A program made the translations under genes and the position numbers. From NCBI GenBank assembly GCA_033439685.1, contig JAUEDM010000009.1, positions 868,001-932,000 of the forward strand: DNA of 64,000 bases, in the 5' to 3' direction. Of this stretch, positions 23,968-34,954 are shown in pieces. Within the stretch, counting starts at the first letter, position 1; each line of letters starts with the position of its first letter. This DNA comes from Apodospora peruviana (taxonomy: Eukaryota > Ascomycota > Sordariomycetes > Sordariales > Lasiosphaeriaceae). The notes beneath the pieces were generated by a model. It was not told where the DNA came from, did no database searches, and saw only the letters and a program-made list of their open reading frames with translations.

Positions 23968-25019
23968 GTCTCCCAAGATGTTGTGCCAACGAGCCTTCCA
24001 AGCAACGAAAAATCATGACTGACGAAGAGCCAAAACGGGGAGAGCGGGAGTGGCCGCCCGCCCATAGCTATTAAATCGCAAGCTAAGCGCTGTGTAACTG
24101 ATAGAAGCTCTGTAGCTATATGATACCAAGCCCTTGGGTCGGTATAGTGGTATCCGCAAGGCATCCTTCATCTTTTGAGGACCCCAATACCGAAGCCATT
24201 AAAAGTCTGCCTAATTCTCATGCAATTCATATAAATCTTGAACCGGAGTGCCGCTGGGGGCTAGAGACTTTTGGGCAGGAGATGTGTAATCATGTGGCGC
24301 GGGCCTTGGTTCAGTGCGCCGGCTAATATAAGTAGACATTGGAGGGACATCGGGATGATAGTGGTCTGTTATGAGTTATCAGCCCAGCTCGACAGACAAG
24401 AGGGGTAAATAAATTAAGGCATCTGTGCAATGTGACAGCCAAGAACTAAGCCACCACCGTTACACTCGGAGGGCTTTACTAGTCCCACCGCACCATTGTC
24501 AGAGCTCTTTTGAAGTGCGCCTGTCAGCACAGGGAGAGCAGGAGATTGGAACATATAATCGCCATTGTTTGCTTGTTACTGTTATCTGTGTTGTTGATGG
24601 CCAGATGAATGAACGAGTTGGGGACTGGACTTGGAGGGCAATAAATCGGTATCCACGACCCGCTCTCAAGCCCAAAGTGCGTCGGCGTAGGTCAGGCCAT
24701 GCATATAAGTGTGTGGCCATTCCAATCGGTTGTACGTTAGATTTAATCAAAGATCAAATCGCAATTCCACAGTAATTATACTGTGTATCCTCATGGCTAC
24801 TATTCAAACCCAAGATTTGCATATAAGGCAATGGAAGCGTTTCTGCAACCAAGTATATTCCAACACGGGACCCTGAGGATACAGTCGCTTTCCAGGTGCT
24901 AGTCTGGTGAACTTTTATTTGCGTTCTGTTACAATCCAAGTATTCCCTCAACGCCAAAATTTTCGGATCCAACTTACCAGAATTAACCAGATTGAATAGG
25001 TAACAACTCGTACCAATCA
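23968..25019. other. Intergenic region
   Basis: The promoter of the DUF3433 gene lies at its left end. The rest has only short overlapping open frames and shows nothing recognisable. Confidence 0.55.
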
Positions 25020-26030
25020 TCACCCCGGTAACAACCTGTGCTCTATCCTTACTGTACAATGCAGGTTCGGTGTTTCCTGCCCCTTTCCCTGTCCCTTTCC
25101 CTGCGCCTCCCCTTTCCCTGCGCCTCCCCTTTCCCTGCGCCTCCCCTTGCCCTTGTACCACTTACGCTTGCCCCTCTTGGTCCCTCTCGTAGACTCTCCA
25201 CCAGCCCACGCGCCAGTATTTTCCTGCTGTTCGGTCACCGGTAGGCCCAAGCCAAGAGTTTCTCTCCACCATTTCTGGTCCTTCTCGCCGTTGGAAAGCA
25301 CGTGCGGAAGAGCACGCTCCACGGCCGCCTTCTGCTGGTCGGTGAGGTTGACCGGGGTGGGCACTACGTTACGCTGCACCAGCGTCTCTGCATCCATCAC
25401 ATCGGTGCGCCTTTTAATCGGCTCTTGACGTTGACTGCAGGCCTTGAACTTGAAGACGAGAAGATCGGTCGGGGAGATGTAAGGGACCGTTCCGTCAGGG
25501 ATATCCCTGAGTTTCCTGGCCTCGGATGGCATGTATGGGACCTATTAAAACACGACCAAGGATCAGAATTCTGTAGTTGACTTTAGGCTTGTCCTCCATC
25601 ACCGCCCGAGACCTGTGTTTCTAGGAAGAGGAGTTCTTGTACCAGGTACCGTGGGCAGGAGTCGGTCTGTACCTCTCTCCCAGCAGCGGTTATGAAGTAG
25701 AGATGCGAGCCTCTTTCGAAGAACCGTGAGTTCGGGAGGTTCAGAAGCTTCTGCTTGATGGTGTCACAAATGCTTAGGATGAAGTCAACATCCTATGTTG
25801 ATGGTAAGTTTACTTCTGTAGGAGGTGCAAGTCGAATCATCCAGCATACCTTGGTAGTTCGGTAATTCGTCAATGTACTTCCAGATGGCCAGCCCTCCCA
25901 TGACAGCAATTGTGACGTCGGAATATTCGGGGATTCTCTTGAGGATGGCGATAACCTCGCCAGCAACCTGATGGAGCTCAGATCTTGTGCTCTCGCGTGG
26001 AGCCTCCTGAATCTCAAGTTCGTCACTCAT
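25020..26030 (-). CDS. Nucleotidyltransferase-like fungal protein, frame conflict at first junction
   Basis: Proposed exons are 25850-26030, 25643-25792 and 25020-25541. Exon 1 starts at an ATG and ends 'IAVMGGLAIWKYIDELPNYQ'. Exon 2 begins 'DVDFILSICDTIKQKLLNLP'. Exon 3 begins 'VPYMPSEARKLRDI' and continues 'ISPTDLLVFK'. The GG-x-A...D-x-D arrangement is that of MNT/AbiEii-type nucleotidyltransferase folds, as in a family of uncharacterised Pezizomycotina proteins. The exon 2/3 intron (101 bp) is clean. The exon 1/2 junction is not: the only good donor (GTATGC) leaves phase 1, whereas the only acceptor before the D-x-D exon needs phase 0. Either one base is missing or wrong, the gene is newly broken, or splicing is unusual. 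The C terminus is a basic Gly/Lys/Arg tail encoded by a 17-bp tandem repeat. Confidence 0.45.
25091..25150. repeat. 17-bp tandem repeat inside coding sequence
   Basis: About three copies of a 17-bp unit (ccctttccctgcgcctc type) lie end to end. The period is not a multiple of three, so each copy is read in a different frame. It produces the basic Gly-Lys-Arg tail of the nucleotidyltransferase-like protein. Copy-number change would shift the frame of the C terminus. Confidence 0.8.
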
Positions 26031-26388
26031 GGTGTATTGGAACTCGAACTAGCAAAAAATATAAAAATACACGTTGTTGATGATATGGAGACGGTGAGAG
26101 AACAAGTGAAGTCAAACAAATTCGTGGCAGAAATGTGGAACTGTTGCCAGTATTGAGGTGATATCCAAAATACGGTAAACCGGAAGAAGTATCCATATAC
26201 TTGTGATGATGAATATCATCCTGCAAGAGACGGGCCAGCGTATCACTAGCCGAGGGAGGCCGACGAGGGGTGGACATCGTGTTGGGTGTGAGGTATGCAT
26301 GGCAGTGATACCGAACTTGGATAAAGCCCACCCCTTACATACAGCTGGAGGCTCCCAAACACATTGCCGCCGACAACTAAACGATACA
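26031..26388. other. Short intergenic spacer
   Basis: A 358-bp spacer between the nucleotidyltransferase-like gene and the decayed 2EXR gene, both on the minus strand. It presumably holds the promoter of the former. Nothing else was seen. Confidence 0.5.
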
Positions 26389-27100
26389 TTAGCTGCGCCC
26401 CGGCGGCATCAAGTGCACCCGGGGAGGCGGGGCGTCAAAGTAATCCATCAAGAGATTCCCCAGATAGACAACGTCCAATTCCGGGAGCTCTATACCAGGC
26501 CCAGTGCTGGGGATGATAGTCGCGTGGTGGCCTGCTGTGTCTAAACTTGAGACCTGAGTGGATGATGGTTCGTTGGTCGTAGCCTGCTTGGGGACACCCT
26601 GGATGATAAGGGTACGGAGAGAGGGCCACACAACGGCCAAACGCTGGCATGACCTCGCCAATGGGCCAAACTCGTCCCAGGTGAGTGCCACGTGCTTGAA
26701 ATAAAATATCCCATCGGCACCGAGGAAATGGCTCAGGACGTCCAAGGCACTGGAGGTATGGCCAAGATGAACGACTGTCGTGTCCGAATGTACCCAGCAG
26801 TCTCCAGCACCTATTATCAAGCCTGGTCTTCGACAGATGGCCGGACCAGCGTACGTTCCATGACCCAACGAGCCTCCCTACACGATAGGCCTGCGAGGTA
26901 TGGTGGTACATCGATAAAGTGAAAGCGGAAGGTTGGGAGGGGCGGGTTTGTCGGGCGCTGTCTGGAGCTGGGATTGTCGTCATCGTCGTCCGCATCTGCC
27001 GCGCGATTGGGCAAGACAGCCACGACGCATGGAGTCGAGAGCGCTTCTTCCCATATCTGAAGTCTTGTTTCGGTTGGCAAAGCCCCAAAATAGGTAAATG
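26389..27100 (-). pseudogene. Decayed 2EXR-domain gene
   Basis: The left-hand frame from about 27100 down to 26817 reads 'FTYFGALPTETRLQIWEEAL', the start of a 2EXR domain, then 'PPYLAGLSCREARWVMERTL'. A second frame, 26389-26868, continues the same protein with 'WVHSDTTVVHLG' and 'CQRLAVVWPSLRTLIIQ'. The intact relative at 42941-43954 has the same blocks in one frame ('ALPPELREMIWREAL', 'YQAGLSCREAYAIMER', 'FWVNPDATLVYFG', 'WPSLCSLAI'). The spacing between 'LVR' and 'WV' is identical (15 residues) if one base is added, so a single-base deletion near 26821-26830 is the simplest reading. A 44-bp GTACGC/ATAG intron would also join the frames but removes the conserved 'LVR'. No in-frame ATG precedes the 2EXR motif, and a stop lies about 35 codons upstream. 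Loss of function is therefore likely. Confidence 0.6.
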
Positions 27101-27665
27101 TACCTGTTTCCGACCTGCTGCCGACGAGGTCAGGACGATGTGAGTGTAGGTGTTGGTTCTAATTCTGCGATTCTACTTTACCCCCATTCAGGACGTGTAG
27201 CCAAAGTGAACACATAAACGTGACCACACGCTATTTTAGGCTCCACCCCACGCTGGCCGGCCAGGCCAACTCCTTGTTTCAATGCCTGCCGTACGCCCAT
27301 CTCCTTGCCCGGTTAATTCGGGACCGGTAACAGCAAATGTGGTGGATGGCAAGTGGAAAAGAGTGTCACCCCCAAAAGCCACTATCCATACAACAGCAAT
27401 GATGCCCACGCCCACCCTTTTTTTTTACGCACCTCCTGTGTCAGAAAATAAATAAAAATAAGGTGGGTGTGCGCATTATTGCTCAAATACAGGGCCTAGT
27501 GGTCCGTGCACATACCCCGCGGGCTCACCCGCCCAGACTTGAAAGTAATGGAAGCTGCACCTTACCTTATTCCTGCAAGAAAGTGCTAGAACAACGACTT
27601 GCTCTTATCTGCTCGCCTCTCTCCTCTTCTTTCCATTCCGATCTTCAACATAATTGAGATCGGCT
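27101..27665. other. Intergenic region with T-run
   Basis: It contains the presumed promoter of the gene starting at 27666. There is a run of nine T at about 27419-27427. No gene was recognised. Confidence 0.55.
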
Positions 27666-28489
27666 ATGACGAAAGCTAAGACCTTTGAAGAAGTCGTGAC
27701 GAACATGGCACAAGTTCTCAGTGCGGCTCGGGTTCCCTGTGTGCTCTGGGGCCACTGTCTCCTCAATGTCCACGGTGTACCATCCATCATCTCTGTAAGT
27801 GCTATCTCCTTTGGCTGAAATATCTCACAACCACCCGCACTGACATTGAATTTGTCTGCGATTAGTCCATCGACTTCGTCGTCCGGGATGACTGTTTGGA
27901 TGCCGGCGCAGAAGCTCTTGGGCGGGTTGATAGCCTCGAACCCTGCCCTGACTCGTCCACTTGTCCCAAGAGCTCACCGACCCGACCGAGCCCGCCGCCT
28001 ACCTTCCATGCTCATCTGAAAAATTCTGAGCTCATAGCAGGCCTTTACCTGCAATCCGAAACTCTCTGGTTCTTGGCGCCGTTGGACGGCGAACGGCTTT
28101 TGCACCCAGTGGAGGCAGAGCTTCCGTCGGAGTTCATCCTCGCTTCTGATCAAGCAGTGCTGCCGCCCCGGAGGCCAGGCTGGGGATGGGGGTTCTTTGA
28201 GTCGAGTGGGGACGCGGTCATCGTGCCCAGGTCTTACGTCTTGCTGGAGGCCTTTTTGCGCCTGTACGCGCGGGACTGGGGGAAACCAATCGGCGCAGTA
28301 GCAATGCCTTTGATTGGTTACATGGAAGAATACGTCGACAACGATGGGTTTCTGGATGCCCAGCTGCTGCAGGAGCCGCTTAGGACGTTTTATGCAGAGC
28401 TTCACCGAGGTCAAATGCAGAGACCACTTCGCGAGTGGTCCCAAGAGCTGAGGACGGCTCTTGGGTATTATCCCCAGTTGAATACTTGA
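27666..28489 (+). CDS. Fungal-specific protein, nucleotidyltransferase-like start
   Basis: Exons 27666-27794 and 27866-28489, with a 71-bp GTAAGT/TTAG intron in phase 0, give 250 residues. Exon 1 ends '...CVLWGHCLLNVHGVPSIIS' and exon 2 opens 'SIDFVVRDDCLDAGAEALG'. Conserved blocks 'PPPTFHAHLKNSELIAGLYLQ', 'TLWFLAPLD', 'SYVLLEAFLRLYARDWGK' and 'IGYMEEYVDNDGFLD' are hallmarks of an uncharacterised Pezizomycotina family often found in accessory regions. The G-x-x-L...(I)D-F-V pattern suggests a divergent nucleotidyltransferase fold, distinct from the gene at 25020-26030. No catalytic pair can be stated firmly. The two genes flank a decayed 2EXR gene. Confidence 0.75.
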
Positions 28490-28823
28490 CGCAAGCTTTA
28501 TACCGCTACAGTCCTCCTCCGCCCATGAGTTCAATCGAGTACCGCCGGTAGTCGATTAAGAAATGATATGAGGTTGCCTCGAGATACCTTCCAATATAAC
28601 CAGCGAGGCCTTTGGTTGTACTTCCCATGAGAGCCTCTATGATTCATCATTATTGTTTGCTGCTTCTTCTTTCTTATCGACCAAGAGATCTCTTAGCTTA
28701 TAATAAATCGGCACATGTTTTGGTGAAAGAAGAGTTTGAAGATTATGAATGGACCTTGAGCCGCATGCGCGAGGTTAAGTGGGTAAGGGAGGGAATAAAA
28801 GGACAAGCAGGAAACGAAAAAAA
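28490..28823. other. Intergenic region
   Basis: 3' flank of the gene ending at 28489. No gene or strong signal was seen up to the tRNA-like element. Confidence 0.55.
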
Positions 28824-28955
28824 AGTGCACCAGAGGTGAATCGAACTCGCGAGGCTGGCCTTTGGCCAACCTGCAGGGGCAGAGTCCTATTGGCAGGAGG
28901 TTAATGGCTCGTGAAGTGAGATGAAATGAAAATGACCACTGCGCCAAGTTGCCTT
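28824..28955 (-). ncRNA. tRNA-like / Pol III element with A box, B box and T8 terminator
   Basis: Read on the minus strand, the element has a perfect type-2 A box at 28936-28946 (TGGCGCAGTGG, preceded by ggcaact). A B-box-like sequence, gagttcgattc, lies at 28838-28848, followed by a run of eight T that would terminate RNA polymerase III. A hairpin (ggttggcc-aaa-ggccagcc) sits just upstream of the B box. The boxes are about 90 bp apart, further than in an intronless tRNA, and the 5' and 3' ends do not pair into a 7-bp acceptor stem. It may be a tRNA gene with an intron and mutations, or a tRNA-derived SINE fragment. It is unlikely to be a working tRNA as read. Confidence 0.4.
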
Positions 28956-29245
28956 GACGTTTTCTAATGTGAAATGGTGAGTGTTGAGGTAGACTACCCA
29001 AGTATATACCACCTGTGAGAGTTCGGTCACCTCAAGTTCACACAACCCAGTCTTACAACTGCCCGTGCCCATTATGAAATAGAAACGGGTTATATTTTTA
29101 TTGATATAGCCACCTTATTAACTCCAGTCCCAGCATGAAGACACTTGGGTATTTTGAACCTTCCAATCCACGACGGATTCCAATTAAAACCTCTTACAGA
29201 ACTTGAATCTCAGAATCACCCGAAACCATCAAAAATTTCTTGATT
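28956..29245. other. Intergenic region
   Basis: A 290-bp stretch between the tRNA-like element and the 3' end of the PTH11-like gene. No feature was recognised. Confidence 0.5.
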
Positions 29246-30782
29246 TTAACGATGCACCTCAGTCTTGAGCTTAAAATCCACCGTCTTGGTAATCCCTTCT
29301 CCCAACCCAGCACCATTCTGTCCGTTACCACCACCAACAAGCATCCTCTCCTGACTGCTCGCGTGCGCAAGCCCGTTCCGTTTTCCTTCTTCGATCTCGT
29401 CGAGCTCGACGTAGGGGAAAGACACGGACCGCGTCGTGATACTATCGTTCTGCGAGTGTTTGTATCCGCCCGTGATCTCCTTCTTGGAGGACGGCAGGGC
29501 GGACCCGAAGCCGCTGTGGTGGGTGCCCAACCTCTGGCTTCCTTTTTGGTGGGAGGAGGCAGAGGAGGAGCCCTTTGATGAGTGCATGATGTGCGGGAAG
29601 ACGTGCGAGATTAGGGGTCTGATGGCCGGTACGCTGGAGAGGGTTATTGCTGACCCTAGTTCGGCGATGGACCAGATGCAGACGTCGACTACTTGCCCTG
29701 TTCGAATGAAATGAGATTGTTAGTTTGTAAGATTTGGGTGATGTATTGGTGTAAAGCGTACATGTTGGGTCTGTCGAGATGTTGAGGTTGTGTAGGTACG
29801 GGAGACGGACGGCACTCGCTATTAGGGTGCTAAACAAGGCGTTAGCTTTCCTGCTGGTTGTTGTAAATAGTGGTGAAAGTGGTAAGACTTACAACACACC
29901 AACCGAGCAAACGGTGATGAGTTCATATTTCCTTCGCTTCGACATGTTTAACCCTATTACATACATATGTTTAGCCCTATCTCCCAGGTGGCATGACAAG
30001 ACAACTCACTCCTAAAGATCAACCACGGCAGCGACAAGATACCGATATCTGTCGCCATGTTGAGCGAAGCATCGGCATAGTAAAACGCCGGCTGGTTGAA
30101 GCAGGTTCCTGTGAGGCTCTTGTCCCAGTAGTAGGCGATGGGACGGCACTGGAGAAAAAGGCCGATGGTGAAGGCTGACTCGGAGCAGACCACCCACGCG
30201 GCAAACACGTAGAGTGGTTTCTTCCAGAAATGCGCCGGCGGAAGGGTCCGAAGCAGGAAGAGGAGGATCGAGAGCTTGATGGCGCCGAGGGACGTCGGGT
30301 ACAGTACTTGAGATGTGAAGCCGCACTTTTGCATGCTCACGCCCGTAACCTCATACGGCACGTCCATTATGTGCAGACCAAGGCCATATTTGATGGCATA
30401 TACCGTAGCGACGATCAAACCCAGGTACAGGACCTTGACGGAGAAGATAAGTTAGTCACAAACCTCCCTTCACAACGAGGGAAGAGACGGCAAACATACA
30501 AAGCCAACGAGGATGGCGTAATCGTCCGCTCCGATCTTTGCGAACCGCCATCTTGTGTACAGGCGAAGGGACACGGCGATGAAGGCGAGCGGACCAAACG
30601 CGCCCATGAACCCATAGATCTCGCCTGCACGCGTCCCGGGGGTCTCGGGGGACTGATGAGGTTAGAAAGGGGTGGTCAGCTACTTCCGCTCCGGCCCTGG
30701 GCAACTGTTTTGGGGAAAGAGGCAGACGTAGACTCACTGGACCCCCGGCCTGCCTTGTACCCAGCAAGGTGGGAAGCAGCAT
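29246..30782 (-). CDS. PTH11-like rhodopsin-domain integral membrane protein
   Basis: Six exons were reconstructed: 30738-30782, 30500-30652, 30010-30433, 29893-29953, 29762-29829 and 29246-29697. The five introns are 56-85 bp, all GT-AG and phase-consistent, and the product is 400 residues. Key blocks are 'GFMGAFGPLAFIAVSLRLY', 'IGADDYAILVGF' (the conserved DDY after helix 1), 'SLGAIKLSILLFLLRTL', 'CRPIAYYWDKSLTGTC' with the extracellular Cys, 'ADASLNMATDIGILSLPWLI', 'SKRRKYELITVCSVGV', 'NISTDPTWQVVDVCIWSIAE' and 'VPAIRPLISHVFP'. This is the fungal rhodopsin-domain family related to Pth11, seven-helix surface proteins thought to sense signals. The cytoplasmic tail (~290-400) is Ser/Gly-rich. 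Only the start is weak: the ATG at 30782 gives a very short first exon, and an extra upstream exon is possible. Confidence 0.85.
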
Positions 30783-32627
30783 CGTCGCGCTGGCGACGAC
30801 GAGGACGACGATGATGGACCCAGAGGTGTCAAGCACTTGAGCTAATGCAGGAGACTGGTGCAGCCAGGTCTTGTGGTACCGGCGGCTAGGCAAGGTACTG
30901 ATAAATAACCTTTTTTCTTTGTGTTTCTTGAGAACTATCGAAGATCGTGCGGCCGGGCGCCCCTATATTTTAAGTACAACAATCCCAGAAACATTAAGAA
31001 GGAAAACGGTCGTGCATCAGGCCATCAACGGCAAGTCGAGAAAAAGACACAGACTCGGGGGACCCATGATGCAATAAAATAAAAATTGGCGATGAATCGA
31101 GAAGTATTCTCCAGACGAAAAAACCCGGCAATAGCAAACGAGACGAGACGGTACCCAGACGAGAAGCGGCCCGTCCATCATTAATCAATTGACGAGTGTC
31201 AATATGCTCAGGTGGTGGTGGTGGTAGCTGGAGCGTTCACACACAGCCAGAGAGACAGACACGGCATAAACTGGGGCATCTGCATCCTAGATGGCTCATC
31301 AAGCGGTTCGGTGTGGGGAGGTCATGACGGTGGCTTTTGGGAGCTGGAGAAGGAGGGAGTTCTTCAAGTGGTTGGTGCTCCGATATTCATCCACACGTGT
31401 CGACGAAACGAGTCCAAAGATCGGCACTGGGCCAGTCCGTGCGTGTATGGGACGGGACGGCAGGAGACAAGCCTTTTGAAGAGAAGAGATGTTGTGGGCA
31501 TAGCTAAACTCACTCGGAACGACAAGAGGAGGTGGCCGAGATGCGGAGAAGAAGAGACAGACAGACACCTATCAGCCAGGCAGGGTTTCTCTCCCTAACC
31601 ACACTCGTAAGGTTGATTATTAGTCGCCATTGATCGAGGTTACATAGAACCATCTAACCAACTCCCGACCTGCCTCCCAACGAATGAAATAGAGCGCTGC
31701 AAGCCTCTCACCCTCCACTCCTGAGTGACTCCCAGTTACACACACACAGAAAACCTGCAGTACAACTGGCTCCTTGCATACAAATTTGGTTAAGCGGCCG
31801 TCAATGCGTCCCCTGCGTGGCTTTTTCTCTGCCGTGTCTGCCGTCACGACACACGAAAGACTCGCGTTTCTTTCTGCAGTGGGAAATGTTACCAGCTTGT
31901 ATCATCGGAGTTCTTCCCTCTTTTTACCCAGAACCACCACTGCACCTGGCAGCTGGCAACATCTATCCCACAACCCGAGCTTCCCTACCCTGTTTTTATG
32001 TGTTGGGCCCATTTCTGTCGTCATTTCGCACCTCTTTCCCGCCCACATACCGAGGGGTCTCAATGGGAAGACCAGAAGCGCTCGCTGTTGTCTGCTAAAT
32101 AAATAAAATTACCAGACCCGTTACCTGATTGTCTCAGGTAATTATGATTGCTGTTACCTTGGTTTAAATACCCCAAGGACGGCCCGCTCGATGGTCTGGC
32201 TTGGTACCGGCGGTCACCACGGCGAAAATCTCGTCGTCCTCATTCGTGTACTGTTTTCTCTCCCCCCCATACCATCCCTTCCCCTTCCCCACACACTCGA
32301 GTTGTCGGGGAGGAGCTCAATTCACCACAGCCATTGGGCCGTTTCTGTCTCTGGCTTGCATGTGAGAACGATGTATGCGTGGTGTGTGTATGTCTGCGCT
32401 TTGACATCGCCGGTTAATTGTACAACTTCGACACACATTCGGCCTCAGAAAGAAGCAACCGAAGCCCTTTGTTCGCTGATTGAAGGGAACTGAATCCGCC
32501 AGCACTGGGAGGGAAACTGCGTCACTCATTCCCCGCAACGAACCAATCTCTGAAGATCTTCGCCCTCCTCCACCCAGCCCAAAGGGCCCGTCACAGCATC
32601 CCCATCCCAGTACGAAGGGACGCCAAG
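30783..32627. other. Divergent intergenic region
   Basis: 1.8 kb between the starts of the PTH11-like gene (minus) and the GMC oxidoreductase (plus). It must hold both promoters. It contains pyrimidine-rich stretches just upstream of 32628 and no frame with recognisable motifs. Confidence 0.55.
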
Positions 32628-34602
32628 ATGCTGTCAGTGCTTCAGCCCTTGCTGTTCGTGCTGCTGGTGCTGCTGCTGGCGTTCTGCAAGACGATCGTTG
32701 CGGTAAACAGACTCCCTTCCAGTGCCTTTGCGGTCCCAGGTGATGCAACCTATGATTATGTCGGTATGTGCACACACAGCCAGTCAGTCGCGTGGAAACT
32801 TGACCCTGTTCAAATCTCTATACCTCCCCGCAGTTCCTGCAGATTGCCACGAACTTCACTGCTAACCAATCCCTTTTCTCATAACAGTTGTTGGAGGGGG
32901 CACGGCCGGTCTGACCGTGGCCGCTCGACTCGCTGCCTCGGGGGCGTCGGTTGGCGTGATCGAGGCGGGCGGGGCGTACGAACTCGACAACGGCAACTAC
33001 AGCGTCGTGCCAGGGTACGCCTTTACCGAGCCGGCCCTGGCCCCGGTTGAGTTCTTCCCGCCGCGCCCGTTGATCGACTGGTCGCTTGTGTCGCAGCCCC
33101 TGACCGGCGCCGCGGGCCGCAGGATCCACTATGCCGCCGGGAAGACGCTGGGCGGAAGCTCGGCCCTCAACACCATGGCCTACCACCGAGCCACCAAGGG
33201 CGCCTACCAGCGCTGGGCCAGCCTCGTCGGCAGCACCGCCTACACCTGGGACAGCCTGTTCCCTTACTTCTTCAAGTCCACCAAGCTGACGCCGCCCAAT
33301 TTTGCTAAGCGCAACACGCCCAACGCCACGTTCACGTACGACAAGGCGGCGTTCTGCACGACAGGACCAAACTGCGGCCCGCTGCAGGTATCGTACGCGC
33401 AATGGGTCGACCCGACAAACACGTGGTTCGCCGTCGCGCTCAAGTTCATCGGGCTCGCGACGAGCTCTGTCGGGTTCAATAGCGGCTCGCTGTCGGGAGG
33501 CGCATACACGACGGGTACCATCGACCCGACCCACGCGACGCGGTCATCGTCCGAGACCAGCTATCTCCGGTGGGCCATCGCCAACACCGGGCTGATGGTG
33601 CACTACCGGACCCAAGCGCTCAAGATCTTGTTCACGTCCGGCAAAGCCACGGGTGTCTCTGTCGTAACAGAAGGGTTCCCGTATACACTGACAGCGAAAA
33701 AGGAAGTCATCGTCTCGGCAGGTGTGTTCCACTCCCCGCAGCTGCTGATGGTGTCAGGCATTGGCCCGCAGGCCAAACTTACGTCTCTCGGCATACCCGT
33801 GATCTCCAATCTTCCGGGTGTCGGCCAGAACCTCCAGGACCAAATCTTCTTCGCCGTGCAGAACGGGCTGACATCAGCCTCGACGGCGAGCATCCTGGCA
33901 GACCCGGCGCAGCAGGCCGTCGCGCTGCAGCAGTACCTGAACAACACTTCCGGCCCTTATACCTCCGCGGGCGGGTACATCGCCTTCGAAAAGCTCCCCG
34001 CTGCTTCCCGGGCCAACTTTTCCGCCCGCACGACGAGTCTGCTAGCTGCGTTGCCAGCCGACATGCCCGAGATCGAGTACCTGGCCGGCGGTTTCCCTGG
34101 CAACGCCACCGCAGGCATCACCACGACCGGCGATCTGAGTGCTACGCTTTTGGCGCCCTTTTCCCGGGGTAGCGTGACTATCTCGAGTTTGTCAATGCTG
34201 GACTCGCCGGCCATCGACCTGGGCTGGCTGAAAGACGCTGCAGATGCCGAGGTCGCCGTCGCGGCGTTCAAGAGGCTCAGACAAGCGTGGAGCGCGCCCG
34301 GGCTGAGTCCGGTGAAAGTTGGGCTGGAGAGCCGGCCTGGCGCGGCGGTGCAGACGGACGCGCAGATCTTGCAGTGGATCAGGGAAAACGCGATCCAGAT
34401 CTGGCATGCCTCGTCGACGAACGCGATGGGCATGAATGCCACGGCCGGTGGAGTGGTGGACAAGACCTGCAAGGTGTTTGGGGTGACGGGATTGCGGGTG
34501 GTGGATATTTCGGTGTTTCCCTTTGCGCTGCCGGGACACCCGCAGGCTACGGTGTATGCGCTCGCGGAGAAGATTGCGGCTGATATTATTGCTGGGCGGT
34601 GA
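32628..34602 (+). CDS. Secreted GMC-family FAD oxidoreductase
   Basis: Exons 32628-32763 and 32888-34602, with a 124-bp intron (GTATGT/ACAG, phase 1), give 616 residues. A leucine-rich signal peptide (1-~24) is followed by 'YDYVVVGGGTAGLTVAARL', the FAD Rossmann motif rebuilt by the splice, and 'GVIEAGG'. GMC signature 1 is at ~127-150 ('GKTLGGSSALNTMAYHRA') and signature 2 at ~320-336 ('AGVFHSPQLLMVSGIGP'). The active-site His lies in 'IWHASSTNAMG' (~547-557) and the second active-site position in 'GHPQATVYALAE' (~592-603). Several N-glycosylation sites fit secretion. Relatives include aryl-alcohol, glucose and secondary-metabolite oxidases; the substrate cannot be told. The Zn2Cys6 regulator starts only 352 bp downstream on the same strand, so local control of this oxidase is plausible but unproven. 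Confidence 0.92.
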
Positions 34603-34954
34603 TTCGATTCGATTCTGTGGGAATCTGTAATTTAGCTATATATATAATATTGTTGGTAATTTGTTTCGCTGACTCACAATCAACGTATATAGTTGGTGGT
34701 TGTCGCCATGTCTTCGTGACGATGAGGAGACGGGATGGAGTTGTACAAGGGACCGGTCCGGCGGTTGAGATGCCCAGGACACGTCCATGCCAAGCAGTTG
34801 TGCGTTCTGTCAGGGGTTATCAGTGGCAGGTTGGCACGTGCTTACTGGCGGGGACACGGCCAACTGCCAAGCCGTCCGAGTTCGCGTCAACTCCCGCTCT
34901 CATCCGAACTTCATCAACCTTTCCCCTGCGGAATAGAGAGACGCCAGAGACATC
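34603..34954. other. Tandem intergenic spacer
   Basis: A 352-bp spacer between the GMC gene and the Zn2Cys6 gene. It should contain the terminator of the first and the promoter of the second. A tatatataata stretch lies at about 34639-34650, in the presumed 3' UTR. Confidence 0.5.

Noticed and set aside
26821..26868. 44-bp intron rescuing the 2EXR gene at 26.4-27.1 kb
   Set aside because: It would remove the conserved 'LVR' residues, is at the lower size limit of introns, and does not solve the missing start codon; a single-base break fits better.
28824..28955. Ordinary functional tRNA gene
   Set aside because: The 5' and 3' ends do not form an acceptor stem and the T-stem does not pair, so only a tRNA-like element is claimed.
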